A DNA stretch of 64,000 nucleotides from Doryteuthis pealeii (lineage: Eukaryota > Mollusca > Cephalopoda > Myopsida > Loliginidae): the NCBI GenBank assembly GCA_023376005.1, contig CM042145.1, forward strand, positions 61,583,228 through 61,647,227, written 5' to 3'. Shown one piece after another: positions 62,697 through 64,000 of this stretch (the stretch's first letter is position 1; the number at the start of each line of letters is the position of its first letter). Below the pieces are notes generated by a model. The model had not been told where the DNA came from and did no database searches. It was given only the letters and a program-made list of their open reading frames with translations. A program made the translations under genes and the position numbers.

Positions 62697-63222
62697 TTTG
62701 GTTGGTTGATTAGGTTTTACGGCATGTCAACTCATGTTGGGTTATTTTATGCCGAAGATGCTTTCTTTTATTCATTTTTTAACTTAATTTTTTTTTCAAA
62801 ATCATTTTTGTATTTAACCGATAGATGGAACTCTAACAGGTACTACCACACTGGATAAAAGTGGACCTGGGAGTAATGGTGATGAAGGTGTACTCTACTT
62901 TCTCCAGAGCTCCAGATTTGGAAGTTCAGTTAAACGTCATACCCTGGACACCAAGATCCTTGGCCATACCTTCTAGCACATATAAAGGTTGGGACAATCA
63001 TATAAGTGCTAGTGCTTGACGTGACCAGACGATTGATCAGAAGGGCACCCGTCTCGCCTAAATAAGACTCAACGTGAAGTGTTGCATGTCATGGATTGCT
63101 CAGCCACCAGGGTTCCATCACGGGTCGCCACCCACGGCCAACGGGTGGCCTCAGTGCGGGGGTGGGGTCTTATCACTCTGCAGAGGTGCAGTCGGTGTAT
63201 TCTAGAGTCCCAGTCGACAAGG
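62697..63222 (-). repeat. S-family copy (subfamily B)
   Basis: GATTTGGTTGGTTGATTAGG to CTAGAGTCCCAGTCGACAAG. Nearly full length. Confidence 0.8.
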
Positions 63223-63417
63223 GAGTTTTTTCCGCTGGCTTCACCCAAAAATTCGTGAAACGTGCGGATTCTTCTAGCCATGTCAGTCTCCCGAATTGAG
63301 TACTCATTCACCGGCGGGAGGGTCAAAATGTAGGTACTGGACATGTATACTGAAAAGGGGGAGGTCCCCTTAAAAAAATTGTGATATTGTAAAAAGTATC
63401 TGGTACCTCTAATGGAT

Positions 63418-64000
63418 TGGTTGGTTGGTTGGGTTTTACGGCATGTTAACCCCTTGGGTTATTTTATGCCGAATACTTCTATTGGTAATTTGGTATTCAA
63501 AAATGTTTAAAGCCGACAAGGTTTTGAAATAACTTCATTTTTAATGGATAATACAATTTTGTTTATGAACTCATGTTTTCTATTTAACCCATAGATGGGA
63601 CCCTAACAGGTACTACCACTCCGGGTCAGAGTGCACCAGGGAGCCACGGTGATGAAGGGGTTCTCCACATTCCCCAAACCTCCAAAACTGGAACCTCACC
63701 ATCAGATAGAGTTTAACGTCATTCCCAGGACATGTAGACACGCAGCCACTGCCTTCTAGCACCCATATGATAAAAAGGGGTTGGGACTTGCCGTACGGGC
63801 AATAGGGTTGGGAAAATCATATAGGTGCTAGGGCTTGACATGACCAACCGATTGATCAAAGAGAGCCCCTTCCGACTGCCCGTCTAGCCAAAGAGGGCCA
63901 AAGTGGAGTATTGCAGGCCATGGACTGCTCAGCCACCTGGGTTCTATCCTTAAGCATCACGGGTCGCCACCCACGGCTAACAGGTGGCCCTATTGGGGGA
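63418..64000 (-). repeat. S-family copy (subfamily C), runs off the window
   Basis: GGTTGGTTGGTTGGGTTTTA, ACGGCATGTTAACCCCTTGG, ATGCCGAATACTTCTATTGG (LINE-type tail), then AAAGCCGACAAGGTTTTGAA and the A body to CCCTATTGGGGGA. Mirror of 44,474-45,052. Confidence 0.85.

Larger units (their letters stand above)
54328..64000 (+). repeat. right arm of the giant inverted repeat (continues beyond window)
   Basis: Reverse complement of 44,474-54,097. The arm is about 9.67 kb within the window and still paired at the last base (GTGGCCCTATTGGGGGA versus TCCCCCAATAGGGCCAC at 44,474). Its first 1.1 kb also matches 39,978-41,100 left of the N gap in the same orientation. Confidence 0.9.

Overview
The window looks like nuclear DNA of a metazoan, most likely an invertebrate and probably arthropod-like. 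It is AT-rich and holds a dense, nested graveyard of transposable elements. I found no intact host gene. Almost every recognisable protein stretch belongs to a mobile element and is broken by stops and frameshifts. The classes seen are Ty3/Gypsy LTR elements, three Tx1/L1-like LINE copies, a Jockey-like LINE, a Penelope-like element (PLE), mariner and Tc1 transposons, a MITE, tRNA-derived SINE heads and one very abundant structured repeat. The species call is inference from the element mix only.

Layout. 1-1050: two mariner transposase tails back to back. 1.06-6.9 kb: copies of the abundant repeat (here called the S family), one of them split by a Gypsy element with 145-bp LTRs (2133-6250). 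7.3-22.1 kb: three Tx1-like LINE copies, mixed with gag fragments, an LTR-bracketed integrase remnant, a 38-bp minisatellite and a tRNA-like SINE head. 22.2-24.8 kb: a Jockey-like LINE split by an S copy and ending in a stem-loop tail. 24.8-34.4 kb: S copies, a second dispersed repeat (R2 family), a tRNA-SINE, and a Tc1-like transposon split by an S copy with an 11-bp target-site duplication. 34.6-38.9 kb: a PLE with two hammerhead-ribozyme motifs, interrupted by a LINE piece and a solo LTR. 39.5-41.3 kb: nested S copies with clear target-site duplications, then a 100-N gap. 41.4-64 kb: almost solid S copies arranged as a giant inverted repeat (arms of about 9.6 kb, centre near 54,212).

The main discovery candidate is the S family. 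It is a roughly 550-650 bp non-coding, strongly foldable repeat present in dozens of copies on both strands. It makes 10-13 bp target-site duplications and ends in a stem-loop followed by an (ACCA)n-like tail. The last 80 or so bases of its subfamily C are nearly identical to the 3' end of the Jockey-like LINE at 24,713-24,796, diverging abruptly upstream. That is the hallmark of a SINE and its partner LINE. I therefore read S as a non-autonomous retroposon mobilised by that LINE, and I give S strands with the stem-loop tail as the 3' end.

Caution: the giant inverted repeat, a second fold-back beside the N gap and a third copy of the same locus left of the gap suggest that part of 39.5-64 kb may be an assembly fold-back or unmerged haplotype rather than real chromosome structure.
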